DNA of 64,000 bases from NCBI RefSeq assembly GCF_004403395.1, contig NZ_SOGN01000041.1, positions 16,288 to 80,287 of the forward strand, written 5' to 3'. The stretch is from Cryobacterium cheniae (lineage in GTDB: Bacteria; Actinomycetota; Actinomycetes; Actinomycetales; Microbacteriaceae). Each line of letters opens with the position of its first letter. Position 1 is the stretch's first letter. A program made the position numbers and the translations under genes. Below are positions 43,217 to 51,941 of the stretch, piece by piece. The notes beneath the pieces were generated by a model, which had not been told where the DNA came from, did not search any database, and was given only the letters and a program-made list of their open reading frames with translations.

Positions 43217-45283
43217 GTGCTCGCGATTCAACGGTTCATCACCGGTCGACGCACGGCCTGGATCGTCCTGGTCGCGACGATCGTCGCCGTCGGCCTGCTC
43301 TTCGCCCTTCTCCCCTCCGACGATTCCGAGGAGTTCCCCACCTCCGGGCTGCCCACCTCCAGCCAGGCCGCACAGGTCGACGCACTCCTCGCCGAGTTCC
43401 CGTCGGCCGAGCAGACCTCCGCAATCGTGGTCTGGACCCGGGACGGCAGCGAGCTGACCCAGGCGGACATCGCGGCCATCACCGAACGCGCCGCCGCCCT
43501 CGCCGAGCAATCGATCGCCCCGCGGGCCACCACGCCGCGGTTCAGCGACGACGGGCAGGCCGCCATCAGCATCGTGCCGTTGGACGCGGACGAGGCCAAC
43601 GCCGACATCGGGCAGACGGCCACCGACATCCGGGACACCGCGTCCGACGGTCTGCCGACGGGCCTCGACGCCTACGTCACCGGCGCCGTCGGTTTCCAGT
43701 CCGACATCACGAACGCCTTCGCCGGCGCCGACGTGCGACTGCTGCTGGTCACCGTGATCGTCGTGGCCGTGCTGCTGATCGTCACCTACCGCAGCCCCGT
43801 CCTGTGGATCGTTCCGCTCGTCGTCGTCGGCATCGCGGACGGCCTGTCCGGCGTCGTCGTCGGCGCGCTGGCCGAACCGTTCGGCATCACCCTCGACCCT
43901 TCCGTCGCCGGCATCCAGTCCGTGCTGGTCTTCGGAGCGGGCACGAACTACGCCCTGCTGCTCGTGGCCCGCTACCGCGAGGAGCTGCTCCGCACCGAGA
44001 GCCGCAACGACGCCATGCTGGCCGCGGTGCGCGGCGCCGGCCCGGCCATCGCCGCCAGTGGCGGCACGGTCGCGCTCAGCCTGCTCACCCTGCTGTTCGC
44101 CGAGCTGTCGGGTAACCGCGCGCTCGGGTTCGCCTGCGCCATCGGCGTGGTCATCGCCATCATCTTCGCCCTGGTCGTGCTGCCGGCCGCACTGGTGGTC
44201 TGCGGCCGCGGCCTGTTCTGGCCGTTCATCCCCCGCTACCTGCCGGGCTCCGGCACCGCGCTGCGCCCCGGCTTCTGGACCCGTCTCGGCCGCGGCGTGC
44301 AGCGCCGTCCGATCGTGGTCATCGCGGCATCCGTCGCCGGTATCGCCGCCCTCAGCCTGGGGCTGATCGGCGCCTCGGTGGGGCTGTCGCAGGCCGACCA
44401 GCTCCTCGGCAAGCCCGAGTCGGTGCAGGCGCAGGCCATCGTGGAGGAGTCCTTCTCGGCCGGCCTGACCAGCCAGACCATCGTGCTGGTTCCGGATGCC
44501 GCCGCAATCGAGGCCACGAAGCTCGCCGCCGAGACGCCCGGCATCGAGTCCGTTCTGCCGGGCGAGAGCGCGAACGGCCTCACCCGGCTGGACCTCTCCC
44601 TGGCCAGCGAGCCGGGCAGCGACGAGACCTTCTTCATTATCGACACCCTGCGCGGCACCTATGCCGATGCGTCGGGCGACGTGTCCGAGGCGCTGGTCGG
44701 CGGCAGCGATGCCACGGCCTTCGACAACAAGACAAGCGCCCAGGCGGACCAGGCCCTGATCATCCCGATGATCCTGGCCATCGTGTTCGCCATCCTCGCC
44801 CTGTTGCTGCGCTCCCTGGTGGCGCCCGTGCTGCTGATCCTGAGTGTGCTGGCGACCTTCTTCGCCAGTCTCGGCGCCTCCAACTGGATCTTCCAGAATC
44901 TGATGGGCTTCCCTGCCTTCAACACCAACGTGGTGCTGTTCGCGTTCCTGTTCCTGGTGGCACTCGGGGTGGACTACAACATCTTCCTCACCACCCGGGC
45001 CCGGGAGGAGGGCATCCGGTTCGGCACCGGGGAGGGCATGGTGCGCGCCCTGTCGTCGACGGGTGCGGTCATCACGAGCGCCGGCATCCTGATCGCGGCG
45101 GTCTTCGCCGTACTGGGCGTGCTGCCGGTCGTGGCACTCACCCAGATCGGTGTCATCGTCTGCATCGGCGTGCTGCTCGACACGCTCGTGGTGCGCACCC
45201 TCGTGGTGCCGGCGCTGGTCTTCCTCACCGGCGACCGCTTCTGGTGGCCGTCGCGTCCGGCCGCGAAGGCCCCGCGGGTCTAG
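43217..45283 (+). CDS. MMPL-family (RND-type) transporter
   Basis: A 688-residue membrane protein with twelve predicted helices in two halves. Large extracytoplasmic loops follow the first (after RFITGRRTAWIVLVATIV) and seventh (RRPIVVIAASVAGIAAL) helices. Family motifs are SVLVFGAGTNYALLLVARYREEL in the first half and ALGVDYNIFLTTRAREE in the second, so the first shows Asn where the second has Asp. The GTG at 43217 has TTGGAGGAATT upstream. MMPL proteins export lipids or drugs. The divergent MarR gene and shared operator suggest induction by a toxic compound. Confidence 0.92.
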   Translation: MLAIQRFITGRRTAWIVLVATIVAVGLLFALLPSDDSEEFPTSGLPTSSQAAQVDALLAEFPSAEQTSAIVVWTRDGSELTQADIAAITERAAALAEQSIAPRATTPRFSDDGQAAISIVPLDADEANADIGQTATDIRDTASDGLPTGLDAYVTGAVGFQSDITNAFAGADVRLLLVTVIVVAVLLIVTYRSPVLWIVPLVVVGIADGLSGVVVGALAEPFGITLDPSVAGIQSVLVFGAGTNYALLLVARYREELLRTESRNDAMLAAVRGAGPAIAASGGTVALSLLTLLFAELSGNRALGFACAIGVVIAIIFALVVLPAALVVCGRGLFWPFIPRYLPGSGTALRPGFWTRLGRGVQRRPIVVIAASVAGIAALSLGLIGASVGLSQADQLLGKPESVQAQAIVEESFSAGLTSQTIVLVPDAAAIEATKLAAETPGIESVLPGESANGLTRLDLSLASEPGSDETFFIIDTLRGTYADASGDVSEALVGGSDATAFDNKTSAQADQALIIPMILAIVFAILALLLRSLVAPVLLILSVLATFFASLGASNWIFQNLMGFPAFNTNVVLFAFLFLVALGVDYNIFLTTRAREEGIRFGTGEGMVRALSSTGAVITSAGILIAAVFAVLGVLPVVALTQIGVIVCIGVLLDTLVVRTLVVPALVFLTGDRFWWPSRPAAKAPRV

Positions 45284-45344
45284 CGCTGCCGCGGTCTGGC
45301 GCTGCCGCGGTCTGGCGCTGCCGCAATCCAGCTCTGCTGCGGTC
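45281..45344. repeat. Four 16-base tandem repeats at a convergent gene junction
   Basis: Units TAGCGCTGCCGCGGTC (45281-45296), TGGCGCTGCCGCGGTC, TGGCGCTGCCGCAATC and CAGCTCTGCTGCGGTC (to 45344) lie in tandem. The first begins with the MMPL stop codon and the array ends on the amidase stop codon, so the repeats fill the junction. The GC-rich units could also act as hairpins for both gene ends. Confidence 0.85.
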
Positions 45345-46780
45345 TACCGCGGATCGGCCTCGGGCGGTGTGCGGTGCTGCCAGCGCAGCCTCCGTTCGAG
45401 CTGGGCGCCGAGCGCCAGCAGTGTGGCCTCGCCACCGGGGCGGCCGATCAGCTGCACCCCCATCGGCAGTCCCGCAGCGGTTTCGGCCACGGGCAGCACG
45501 ATCGCGGGCAGTCCGCTCACGTTCACCATGGACGTGAACGGCGTGTACTGCACCTGCTGGGCGAAATTGCGCTCCCCGTCGACCGCGTCGTACCAGCCGA
45601 TCGGGCGCGGCGTGAGCGCGAGGGCCGGGGTCAGCACCGCGTCGAACCGGGACAGCTGGCGGATGAAGGACCGCTCGTAGGCGGCCAGGGCCGCGAGCGC
45701 CTGGGCCAGGTCCCTGGCCGAGAGTTCCCGACCGCGGTGCATCAGCCACCGGGTGAGCGGTTCGAGTAGCTGCTCCTGCTCCGGGGTGTCGGCGGGGATG
45801 CCCGCGGCCCCGGCCTGCCAGATCGTGCGGAAGGCCGGCACATAGCTGTCGTCGGGTTCGAGCGCCGTCTCCTCCACACCGTGACCCAGGGCCGCGAACT
45901 CGTCGACGGCCACCCTCAGGGCCGCCAGCGCCTCGGGAGAGAGCGCGATCGGGTAGGAGTCGTCCCAGGCGGAGGTCGTCATCACGCCGAGCTGGAACCG
46001 CCCCTCGCCGCGCACGGCGGCGGCCAGCAGGGGGGCGTCGTCGGCGGGGGCCCTCAGCGAGAACAGGTGCTGCGGATGCCCGCCCCGCGGCGCGATCATG
46101 GCGTCCAGCAGCAGGGCGGCATCCGTCACGGTCCGTGCCAGCGGCCCGGCCACGCTGAGGCCGCCGAGCGCGTCGATCCCGGAGCCCGACGGCACCCTGC
46201 CACGTGACGGCTTCACGCCCACGAGGCCGCAGGCCGCCGCGGGGATCCGCACCGAGCCGCCGCCGTCGGAGCCCGGCGCGAAGGGAAGCAGCCGGGCGGC
46301 GACGGCCACCGCCGCCCCGCCGCTGGAGCCGCCGGCACCACGGGTGCGGTCCCACGGGTTGCGCGCGGGCGGTCCGGCCAGCGTCTCGGTGTACGACGGC
46401 AGCCCGAATTCGGGCGTGCTGGTCTTGCCCAGGCTCACCCCGCCGGCCGTGTCGAGCGCGAGCACGAGATCGTCGGACTCGGCCGGCACGTTGTTCTGCA
46501 ACAGCCGGGAACCGAACCGGGCGGGCACCCCGGCGCGGCTCTGCAGGTCCTTGTCGGCGAAGGGCAGACCCCAGAGCGGCCTGGTGCGCGGCACGTTCTG
46601 CTCGACGAAGCGGGCCCGCTCGCGCGCGGCATCCGCCGTCACGGTCACGAACGCGCCGAGTCCGGGGTCCTGCGCCTCGATCCGGCCCAGGTAGTGCTCG
46701 GTCAGCTCGGTGGGACTGAGCTCACCGCGCTGCAGCGCCTGCCACTGTTCGAGAGCGGTCAGTTCATGCGGAGCGGCCAT
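45344..46780 (-). CDS. Amidase (amidase-signature family)
   Basis: A 478-residue Ser-Ser-Lys hydrolase. The Lys is in GLPFADKDLQ, the cis-Ser in RGAGGSSGGAAVAVA, and the nucleophile Ser in SDGGGSVRIPAAACG. These enzymes hydrolyse amides of many kinds. The set without a GatB/GatC context and the long C-terminal part indicate a stand-alone amidase and not the tRNA amidotransferase GatA. It shares its stop region with a repeat array. No substrate can be inferred. Confidence 0.92.
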   Translation of the reverse strand: MAAPHELTALEQWQALQRGELSPTELTEHYLGRIEAQDPGLGAFVTVTADAARERARFVEQNVPRTRPLWGLPFADKDLQSRAGVPARFGSRLLQNNVPAESDDLVLALDTAGGVSLGKTSTPEFGLPSYTETLAGPPARNPWDRTRGAGGSSGGAAVAVAARLLPFAPGSDGGGSVRIPAAACGLVGVKPSRGRVPSGSGIDALGGLSVAGPLARTVTDAALLLDAMIAPRGGHPQHLFSLRAPADDAPLLAAAVRGEGRFQLGVMTTSAWDDSYPIALSPEALAALRVAVDEFAALGHGVEETALEPDDSYVPAFRTIWQAGAAGIPADTPEQEQLLEPLTRWLMHRGRELSARDLAQALAALAAYERSFIRQLSRFDAVLTPALALTPRPIGWYDAVDGERNFAQQVQYTPFTSMVNVSGLPAIVLPVAETAAGLPMGVQLIGRPGGEATLLALGAQLERRLRWQHRTPPEADPR

Positions 46781-46821
46781 CCCCCGAGCCTAGTCAGCAA
46801 GGCAGCCGGGCGGCGTGCCGG

Positions 46822-47184
46822 TCAGGGGTGGGACAGGCCGGTCAGCAGCGTCTGGAAGGCCCGCGGCGAGGCCCGCAGAACGGATGCCGCCGCCCACGAC
46901 CCGGCCCACGGCGCCACCTGCGCCACGTTGACGATCTCGTACTGCACGAGTGACCCGGTCTCGTCCTCGGGCAGCACCTGGTACTCCCCGCGGTACCACC
47001 AGCCGCGCCGCAGCACGACCATGCGCCGGTCCCGGTCGGTGTACACATTCCCGCCTCCGGCGGCCCCCGCGGCCATCGCGACCACGAGCCGGTTGAACAC
47101 GGCGTCGGGACCGGCATCGAGGTGGCCTGCGAAGGAGCGCAACACGGTGTGGTGCTCGGGCAGGGCTGGAAGGGCATCCGTCAT
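46822..47184 (-). CDS. Hypothetical protein, 120 residues
   Basis: A soluble protein with alternating strands and helices: LRSFAGHLDAGPDAVFNRLVV, then GGNVYTDRDRRMVVLRRGWWYRGEYQVLPED, and a final amphipathic helix. It recalls the SRPBCC/polyketide-cyclase-like fold but is too short and lacks a sure motif. It lies between the amidase and GNAT genes on the same strand. Coding is supported by normal composition, not by recognition. Confidence 0.65.
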   Translation of the reverse strand: MTDALPALPEHHTVLRSFAGHLDAGPDAVFNRLVVAMAAGAAGGGNVYTDRDRRMVVLRRGWWYRGEYQVLPEDETGSLVQYEIVNVAQVAPWAGSWAAASVLRASPRAFQTLLTGLSHP

Positions 47185-47239
47185 CCCTCGATTTTAGGCG
47201 TCCCGTGGCCGCCGGCCTGAATCCAGGTGCCGCACCGGC

Positions 47240-47818
47240 CTATTTGAGGCTCTTCTGCAGGAGCACGGTGCCGAGCCAGCGGTCGAATTTGAAGCCGACC
47301 TTGCCCATCCGGCCGATCTCCTCGAAGCCGAAGTCACGGTGCAGCTTGATCGACGCGTCGGCGCCCTGGTCGGCGATGACCGCGATGATCTCCTTGAGCC
47401 CGGCCGCCTTGGAGCGCTCGATCAGTTCGCCGAGCAGCATCCTGCCCAGTCCCTTGCCGGTGGACGCCGCGCCGAGATAGATCGAGTTCTCGACCGTGAA
47501 CCGGTAGGCACGTTTCTGCTTCCACGGGCTGACCAGGGCGTAGCCGAGCAGCTGGCCGGCCGGGGAGACGGCGACGATGAACGGCATCCCGAGCTTGCCC
47601 AGGTAGTAGAACTTGCTGCGCCACTCGGCCAGGGTCATCGGATCGACGTCGAAGGTGACCGTGCTGTTGGCGACGTAGTAGTTGTAGATCTCCCGGATAT
47701 AGGGCAGATCGGTGATGTGGGCCTCACGCAGGGTGAATCCGAACGGCGCCTCTTCCGTGGGCGTCGGTCGAAGATGCCGGGGCAATTGCCGGCGCGGCTG
47801 GTATTCCTCTTCAAGCAC
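47240..47818 (-). CDS. GNAT acetyltransferase (phosphinothricin/methionine-sulfoximine acetyltransferase-like)
   Basis: A 192-residue GNAT enzyme. After about 28 variable residues it shows REAHITDLPYIREIYNYYVANSTVTFD, then EWRSKFYYL and YRFTVENSIYLGAASTGKGLGRMLLGELI (acetyl-CoA loop), IKLHRDFGFEEIG and LGTVLLQKSL. This order is that of the Pat/Bar/MddA group, which acetylates methionine sulfoximine or phosphinothricin. It is coded 25 bases after the uracil-DNA glycosylase gene. Confidence 0.88.
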   Translation of the reverse strand: MLEEEYQPRRQLPRHLRPTPTEEAPFGFTLREAHITDLPYIREIYNYYVANSTVTFDVDPMTLAEWRSKFYYLGKLGMPFIVAVSPAGQLLGYALVSPWKQKRAYRFTVENSIYLGAASTGKGLGRMLLGELIERSKAAGLKEIIAVIADQGADASIKLHRDFGFEEIGRMGKVGFKFDRWLGTVLLQKSLK

Positions 47819-47843
47819 AGCTGACTCCTTCAGAGCCTCCAGA

Positions 47844-48530
47844 TTACCCGAGGGACCAGTCCACCGGCGCCGCCCCGGCGCGGACGAGGTACTCGTTGGC
47901 CCGGCTGAACGGCTTCGAACCGAAGAACCCGCGCCGGGCCGAGAGCGGGCTCGGGTGCGCGGACTCGATCACCGGGGTGTCCCCGAGCAGCGGCCGCAGC
48001 GTGCCGGCATCCTTCCCCCAGAGGATCGCCACGAGCGGCCGTTCGCGGGCGACGAGGGCACGGATGGCCTGCTCGGTCACGCATTCCCAGCCACGGCGCC
48101 GATGCGACCCGACGAGGCCGGCCTGCACGGTGAGCACGCGGTTGAGCAGAAGAACGCCGCGCTGCGACCACGGGGAGAGGTCGCCGGTGATGCCGGTGAC
48201 ACCCACGTCGTCGTGCAGCTCCCGGAAGATGTTCGCCAGGCTGCGCGGCAGCGGCCGCACGTGCGCCTCGGCCGCGAAGGCGAGCCCGATGGGATGCCCC
48301 GCGCTCGGATACGGGTCCTGGCCGACGATGAGCACCCTGACCTCGTCGAACGGTTCGGCGAAGGCGCGGAAGACGTTTTCCGCGGCGGGAAGCCAGTCCC
48401 GGCCGGCCTGGGTCTCGGCGCGGAGGAACTCCGCCAGCGCATCGATCTGCGGAGCCACGGGCGCCAGCGCCCGGGCCCAACCGGGATCGACGGCCCGGCC
48501 GGCGGCCAGCGCCGCGAGGGAGGAGGACAT
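47844..48530 (-). CDS. ung: Uracil-DNA glycosylase
   Basis: Removes uracil from DNA to start base-excision repair. The 228-residue protein has the catalytic-Asp motif [48 protein letters not shown] and the DNA-contacting [22 protein letters not shown], all of family 1. It starts seven bases after the peptidase gene stops, so it belongs to a run of closely spaced minus-strand genes. Confidence 0.96.
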   Translation of the reverse strand: MSSSLAALAAGRAVDPGWARALAPVAPQIDALAEFLRAETQAGRDWLPAAENVFRAFAEPFDEVRVLIVGQDPYPSAGHPIGLAFAAEAHVRPLPRSLANIFRELHDDVGVTGITGDLSPWSQRGVLLLNRVLTVQAGLVGSHRRRGWECVTEQAIRALVARERPLVAILWGKDAGTLRPLLGDTPVIESAHPSPLSARRGFFGSKPFSRANEYLVRAGAAPVDWSLG

Positions 48531-48537
48531 GCCCGGC

Positions 48538-49257
48538 TCAGGCCCCGAAGGTGCTCACCAGCACGCCGCCATCGGACTGGCTGACGCGCCAGACGCTGCC
48601 TGCTCCGACGACGCCGAGCGCGCCCTCGCCCACGACCAGCGCGGTGTTCTCGTCGACGGCCAGTCCGCCGTCGATCAGGCCGGCCTCGGTGGCCGCGACC
48701 AGCCGGGAGAGGGTGCCCCACTGGGCTGCGTGCACCTCGACGGTGACGTCGAGCAGTCCGATGCCAAGTTCGATGGCGATCTCGTCGAGCCCCTCGGCGG
48801 CGTGCTCGCCGCTGACCTCGACGCCGCCCATGCGCCAGCCGCCGATCAGGGCGCGCTCGGCCGCGATCGTCGCGCCGGCGGAAAAACCGAGATAGGGGAT
48901 GCCGGCAGCCACCTGGCGGCGGATCTCACCGGCAATCGGGGTCACGGCGGCCAGGTACGCCGGGGTGACCCCACCGCCGACCAGGATGCCGTCGACCTCG
49001 GAGAGAGCGGCCAGGGCGAAGACGTCGCCCGGGGCCACGACGGTGACCTTCGACTCGAACACGCCGGCCGCGGCAACGGCGGCGACCAGGCTCGCGGCGT
49101 GTTCGGCGCCGTCACCGTCACGCACCACGAGGATCGCGAGGAGCGGCTCCGCGCGACCGGAGGCGGCTCCGCGCGCCGTGGCCTCGGCCAGGAAGGGGCC
49201 GAAGACGGCCGCGTCGGTCCGGGCATTCCAGCCGCCACCGACCAGGTGCACGCTCAC
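48538..49257 (-). CDS. Peptidase S51 / type 1 glutamine amidotransferase-like protein
   Basis: A 239-residue protein starting [27 protein letters not shown] precedes the nucleophile region [22 protein letters not shown] with Ser in GFSAGA, as in dipeptidase E and cyanophycinase. The GTG at 49257 overlaps the phosphoribosyltransferase stop by four bases, so coupling is likely. Possible roles are an Asp-dipeptidase or a cyanophycinase-like enzyme. No cyanophycin synthetase is in the window. Confidence 0.85.
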   Translation of the reverse strand: MSVHLVGGGWNARTDAAVFGPFLAEATARGAASGRAEPLLAILVVRDGDGAEHAASLVAAVAAAGVFESKVTVVAPGDVFALAALSEVDGILVGGGVTPAYLAAVTPIAGEIRRQVAAGIPYLGFSAGATIAAERALIGGWRMGGVEVSGEHAAEGLDEIAIELGIGLLDVTVEVHAAQWGTLSRLVAATEAGLIDGGLAVDENTALVVGEGALGVVGAGSVWRVSQSDGGVLVSTFGA

Positions 49258-49835
49258 AGCAGGCTCGCGGCAGGCAGGGTGTCGGCAGGCAGGGTCGCGC
49301 CGGCGAGGCTTTCCGCCACGGGAGGCAGCGACGCCCAGGGGAACACGATCCAGGCATCCGTTTCGCACCACGTGAAGTCGGGCACCAGCACGGTGCGGGG
49401 CTTCGTGTACAGGGTGGCGGTGCGCACCTCGCAGGCCGTCTCCCGCAGCAGCGCGACGACCATCGCGAGCGTGTGCCCGGAGTCGGAGACGTCGTCGACG
49501 AGCAGCACGCGCAGGCCGGTCAGCGACGGCGCGTCGAGCATCGGTCCCGACAGCACCGGTTCGGGCAGGCGCTCGTCGACGCCGGTGTAGAACTGCACGT
49601 TGATGCTGCCGCAGTTCTTGGTGCCGAGCGCGTAGGACATCGCGCCGGCGAGCAGCAGGCCGCCGCGGGCGATGGCGATCACGACATCCGGCCGGAAACC
49701 GCTCGCCAGCACCATCGAGGACAGCTGGCGAGACGCGTCCGCGAACACGTCCCAGCCCAGCACTTCCCGCTCAATACCGGTCACATTACTTGCAGCGTCG
49801 TCCGCGTCGAATCCCATCTCCCAATGGTAGGTCAC
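49254..49835 (-). CDS. Phosphoribosyltransferase family protein
   Basis: A 193-residue protein with the PRPP-binding motif VLLVDDVSDSGHTLAMV. FRPDVVIAIARGGLLLAGAM and IVFPWASLP fit the hypoxanthine/xanthine phosphoribosyltransferase group. The start is either GTG at 49835 or ATG at 49817 (MGFDADDAAS), neither with a well-spaced ribosome site. Base substrate uncertain. It heads the gene run PRT, S51 peptidase, ung, GNAT. Confidence 0.88.
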   Translation of the reverse strand: MTYHWEMGFDADDAASNVTGIEREVLGWDVFADASRQLSSMVLASGFRPDVVIAIARGGLLLAGAMSYALGTKNCGSINVQFYTGVDERLPEPVLSGPMLDAPSLTGLRVLLVDDVSDSGHTLAMVVALLRETACEVRTATLYTKPRTVLVPDFTWCETDAWIVFPWASLPPVAESLAGATLPADTLPAASLL

Positions 49836-49853
49836 GGCACGGCCACCGCCGGG

Positions 49854-50984
49854 TCAGGCCAGGTGCCGCTCTTCGTGGCCGTTGTAGAGCGAAAGCGGCC
49901 GGATCAGGGCATTCGATGCCGTCTGTTCGATGATGTGCGCCGTCCACCCGGTCAGCCGCGCCGCAACGAAGATCGGCGTGAACGTGAGGGTGTCGAATCC
50001 CATCAGGTTGTACGCCGGCCCCGACGGGTAGTCCAGGTTCGGCAGGATGCCGGTGCGCTTCGTCATCCCGGCCTCGAGGGATTCGTAGAGCTCCAGCAGG
50101 TCGGGCCGGTCGTAGTGCTCGACCAGAGTGACCAGCGCGGTCCGCATGGTCGGAACCCGTGAGTCCCCGTGCTTGTACACCCGGTGGCCGAAGCCCATCA
50201 CCTTGCGCCTGGCGGCGAGGGTTTCGTTCAGCCAGGCCTCGGCGCGTTCCCCGGCCCCCAGGCCGAGCCCGATCTCATCGAAGATGTGCATCACGGCCTC
50301 GTTCGCCCCGCCGTGCAGAGGGCCCTTGAGCGCCCCGATCGCCCCGGTGACCGCGGAGTGCAGGTCGGACATGGTCGAGGTGATCACCCGGGCGGTGAAC
50401 GTCGACGCGTTGAAGGAATGCTCCGCGTACATGATCATCGACACGTCGAACGCGTTGACGACCACGAGCTCGGGCACCTCTCCGAATGTCATGAACAGGA
50501 AGTTGGCCGAGTAGCCGAGGTCGCTTCGCGGTTCGATCGGTTCGAGGCCGTTCCGGCGGCGCTGGTCGTAGGCCACGATCGCCGGCATCTGGGCCCAGAG
50601 CCGCAGGCCCTTGGCTCGGTTGGCCGCCGGTGACGCATCCGCCGCATCGGGGTCGTTCGCCCCGATCAGGCTGACCGCCGTGCGCACCACGTCCATCGGG
50701 TGCGCGGTCATCGGCAGCTCGTCGATGACGCGCTTCACGGCGGGAGTCAGGTGCCGGAGCGAGCGCTCCTGCTCCTCGAATTCGCCGAGCTCCGCATCGG
50801 TCGGCAACTCGCCGTGCCAGAGCAGGTAGGCCACCTCCTCGAAGCTCTTCTGCGCCGCCAGCTCCTGCACCGGGTAGCCGCGGTACAGCAGCGAGTTCGT
50901 GTCGGGGTTGACCTTGGACACCTGCGTGCGGTCGACCACGACGCCGGCCAGGCCCTTGTAGATGGTCGGTTCGTTCTGACTCAT
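49854..50984 (-). CDS. prpC: 2-methylcitrate synthase / citrate synthase
   Basis: Condenses propionyl-CoA with oxaloacetate in the methylcitrate cycle. The 376-residue protein has the catalytic-His motifs AEHSFNASTF and GPLHGGANEAV, then KVMGFGHRVYK. The length and the place after prpD-prpB point to PrpC and not the main citrate synthase, though the two cannot be separated by motif alone. The ribosome site AGGGAGCGAC is clear. It is 45 bases after prpB. Confidence 0.93.
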   Translation of the reverse strand: MSQNEPTIYKGLAGVVVDRTQVSKVNPDTNSLLYRGYPVQELAAQKSFEEVAYLLWHGELPTDAELGEFEEQERSLRHLTPAVKRVIDELPMTAHPMDVVRTAVSLIGANDPDAADASPAANRAKGLRLWAQMPAIVAYDQRRRNGLEPIEPRSDLGYSANFLFMTFGEVPELVVVNAFDVSMIMYAEHSFNASTFTARVITSTMSDLHSAVTGAIGALKGPLHGGANEAVMHIFDEIGLGLGAGERAEAWLNETLAARRKVMGFGHRVYKHGDSRVPTMRTALVTLVEHYDRPDLLELYESLEAGMTKRTGILPNLDYPSGPAYNLMGFDTLTFTPIFVAARLTGWTAHIIEQTASNALIRPLSLYNGHEERHLA

Positions 50985-51029
50985 GTCGCTCCCTTGCGTT
51001 GAGATTGGATCTGCGTGCGAAGCCGGGTG

Positions 51030-51941
51030 CTACGAGGCAACATCCGGGTTGAGGGTGAAGTTGAAGACGCCGGAGTCGAAGTGGCTGTACGACTCGTAGT
51101 CGAGCAGTTCGTAGAGCCTCGCCCGGTGCTGCATCTCCGGCAGCAGGCTGGTCAGGGACCCCAACGCCTCGATGGTGTCCAGGCCGCGTTCGGCCGCCCC
51201 CATCGCCAGGCGCAGCAGGGACACCGGGAAGATGACGATATTCATTCCGACATCCGCCAGTTGCTGGGTCGTGTAGAGCTCGCCCTTGCCGAATTCGGTC
51301 ATGTTCGCCAGCACCGGCACGTCCACGGCGGCCCGGATGGCCGCGAACTCGGCCAGGGACGCCATCGCCTCCGGGAAGATCGCGTCGGCCCCGGCGTCGA
51401 CGAGCTTCTTCGCCCGGTCGACCGCGGCGGCCAGGCCGTCGACGGCACGGATGTCCGTGCGCGCCATGATCAGGAAGTTCGGATCCCTCCGGGCATCGAC
51501 GGCCGCCCGGATGCGCTTGGCCGCCGTTCCGTCGTCCACGACCTGCTTGCCGTCCAGGTGACCGCAGCGTTTCGGATTGACCTGGTCCTCGATGTGCATA
51601 CCCGCCAGGCCGGCATCCTCGAGGGTCTGAATCGTGCGCGCCACGTTCATCGGTTCGCCGAAGCCGGTGTCGGCGTCCACGATCGTGGGCAGGTCGCTCA
51701 TCCGGGCGATCTGCTGGCTCCGGCCGGCCACCTCGGTGAGGGTGGTCAGGCCGATGTCGGGCAGTCCCAGGTCGGCCGAGAGCACCGCACCGGAGATGTA
51801 CACCCCTTCGAAGCCCTTGGCCGCGATCAGCCGGGCCGAGAGCGGGTTGAACGCGCCGGGGAAGCGCAGCAGCCGTCCGCTCGCCAGGTCCGCGCGGAAC
51901 GCGGCCCGTTTGGCGGCGGGGGTGAGCGTCGAGTACAGCAT
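51030..51941 (-). CDS. prpB: Methylisocitrate lyase
   Basis: Splits 2-methylisocitrate into pyruvate and succinate. The 303-residue TIM-barrel protein shows PGAFNPLSARLIAAKGFEGV, TIVDADTGFGEP, EDQVNPKRCGHLDGK (the KRCGH active-site loop that marks the isocitrate lyase superfamily) and MARTDIRAVDG. The ATG at 51941 shares one base with the prpD stop (TGATG), so translation is coupled. The reading frame above it is a shadow of prpD. Confidence 0.95.
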   Translation of the reverse strand: MLYSTLTPAAKRAAFRADLASGRLLRFPGAFNPLSARLIAAKGFEGVYISGAVLSADLGLPDIGLTTLTEVAGRSQQIARMSDLPTIVDADTGFGEPMNVARTIQTLEDAGLAGMHIEDQVNPKRCGHLDGKQVVDDGTAAKRIRAAVDARRDPNFLIMARTDIRAVDGLAAAVDRAKKLVDAGADAIFPEAMASLAEFAAIRAAVDVPVLANMTEFGKGELYTTQQLADVGMNIVIFPVSLLRLAMGAAERGLDTIEALGSLTSLLPEMQHRARLYELLDYESYSHFDSGVFNFTLNPDVAS

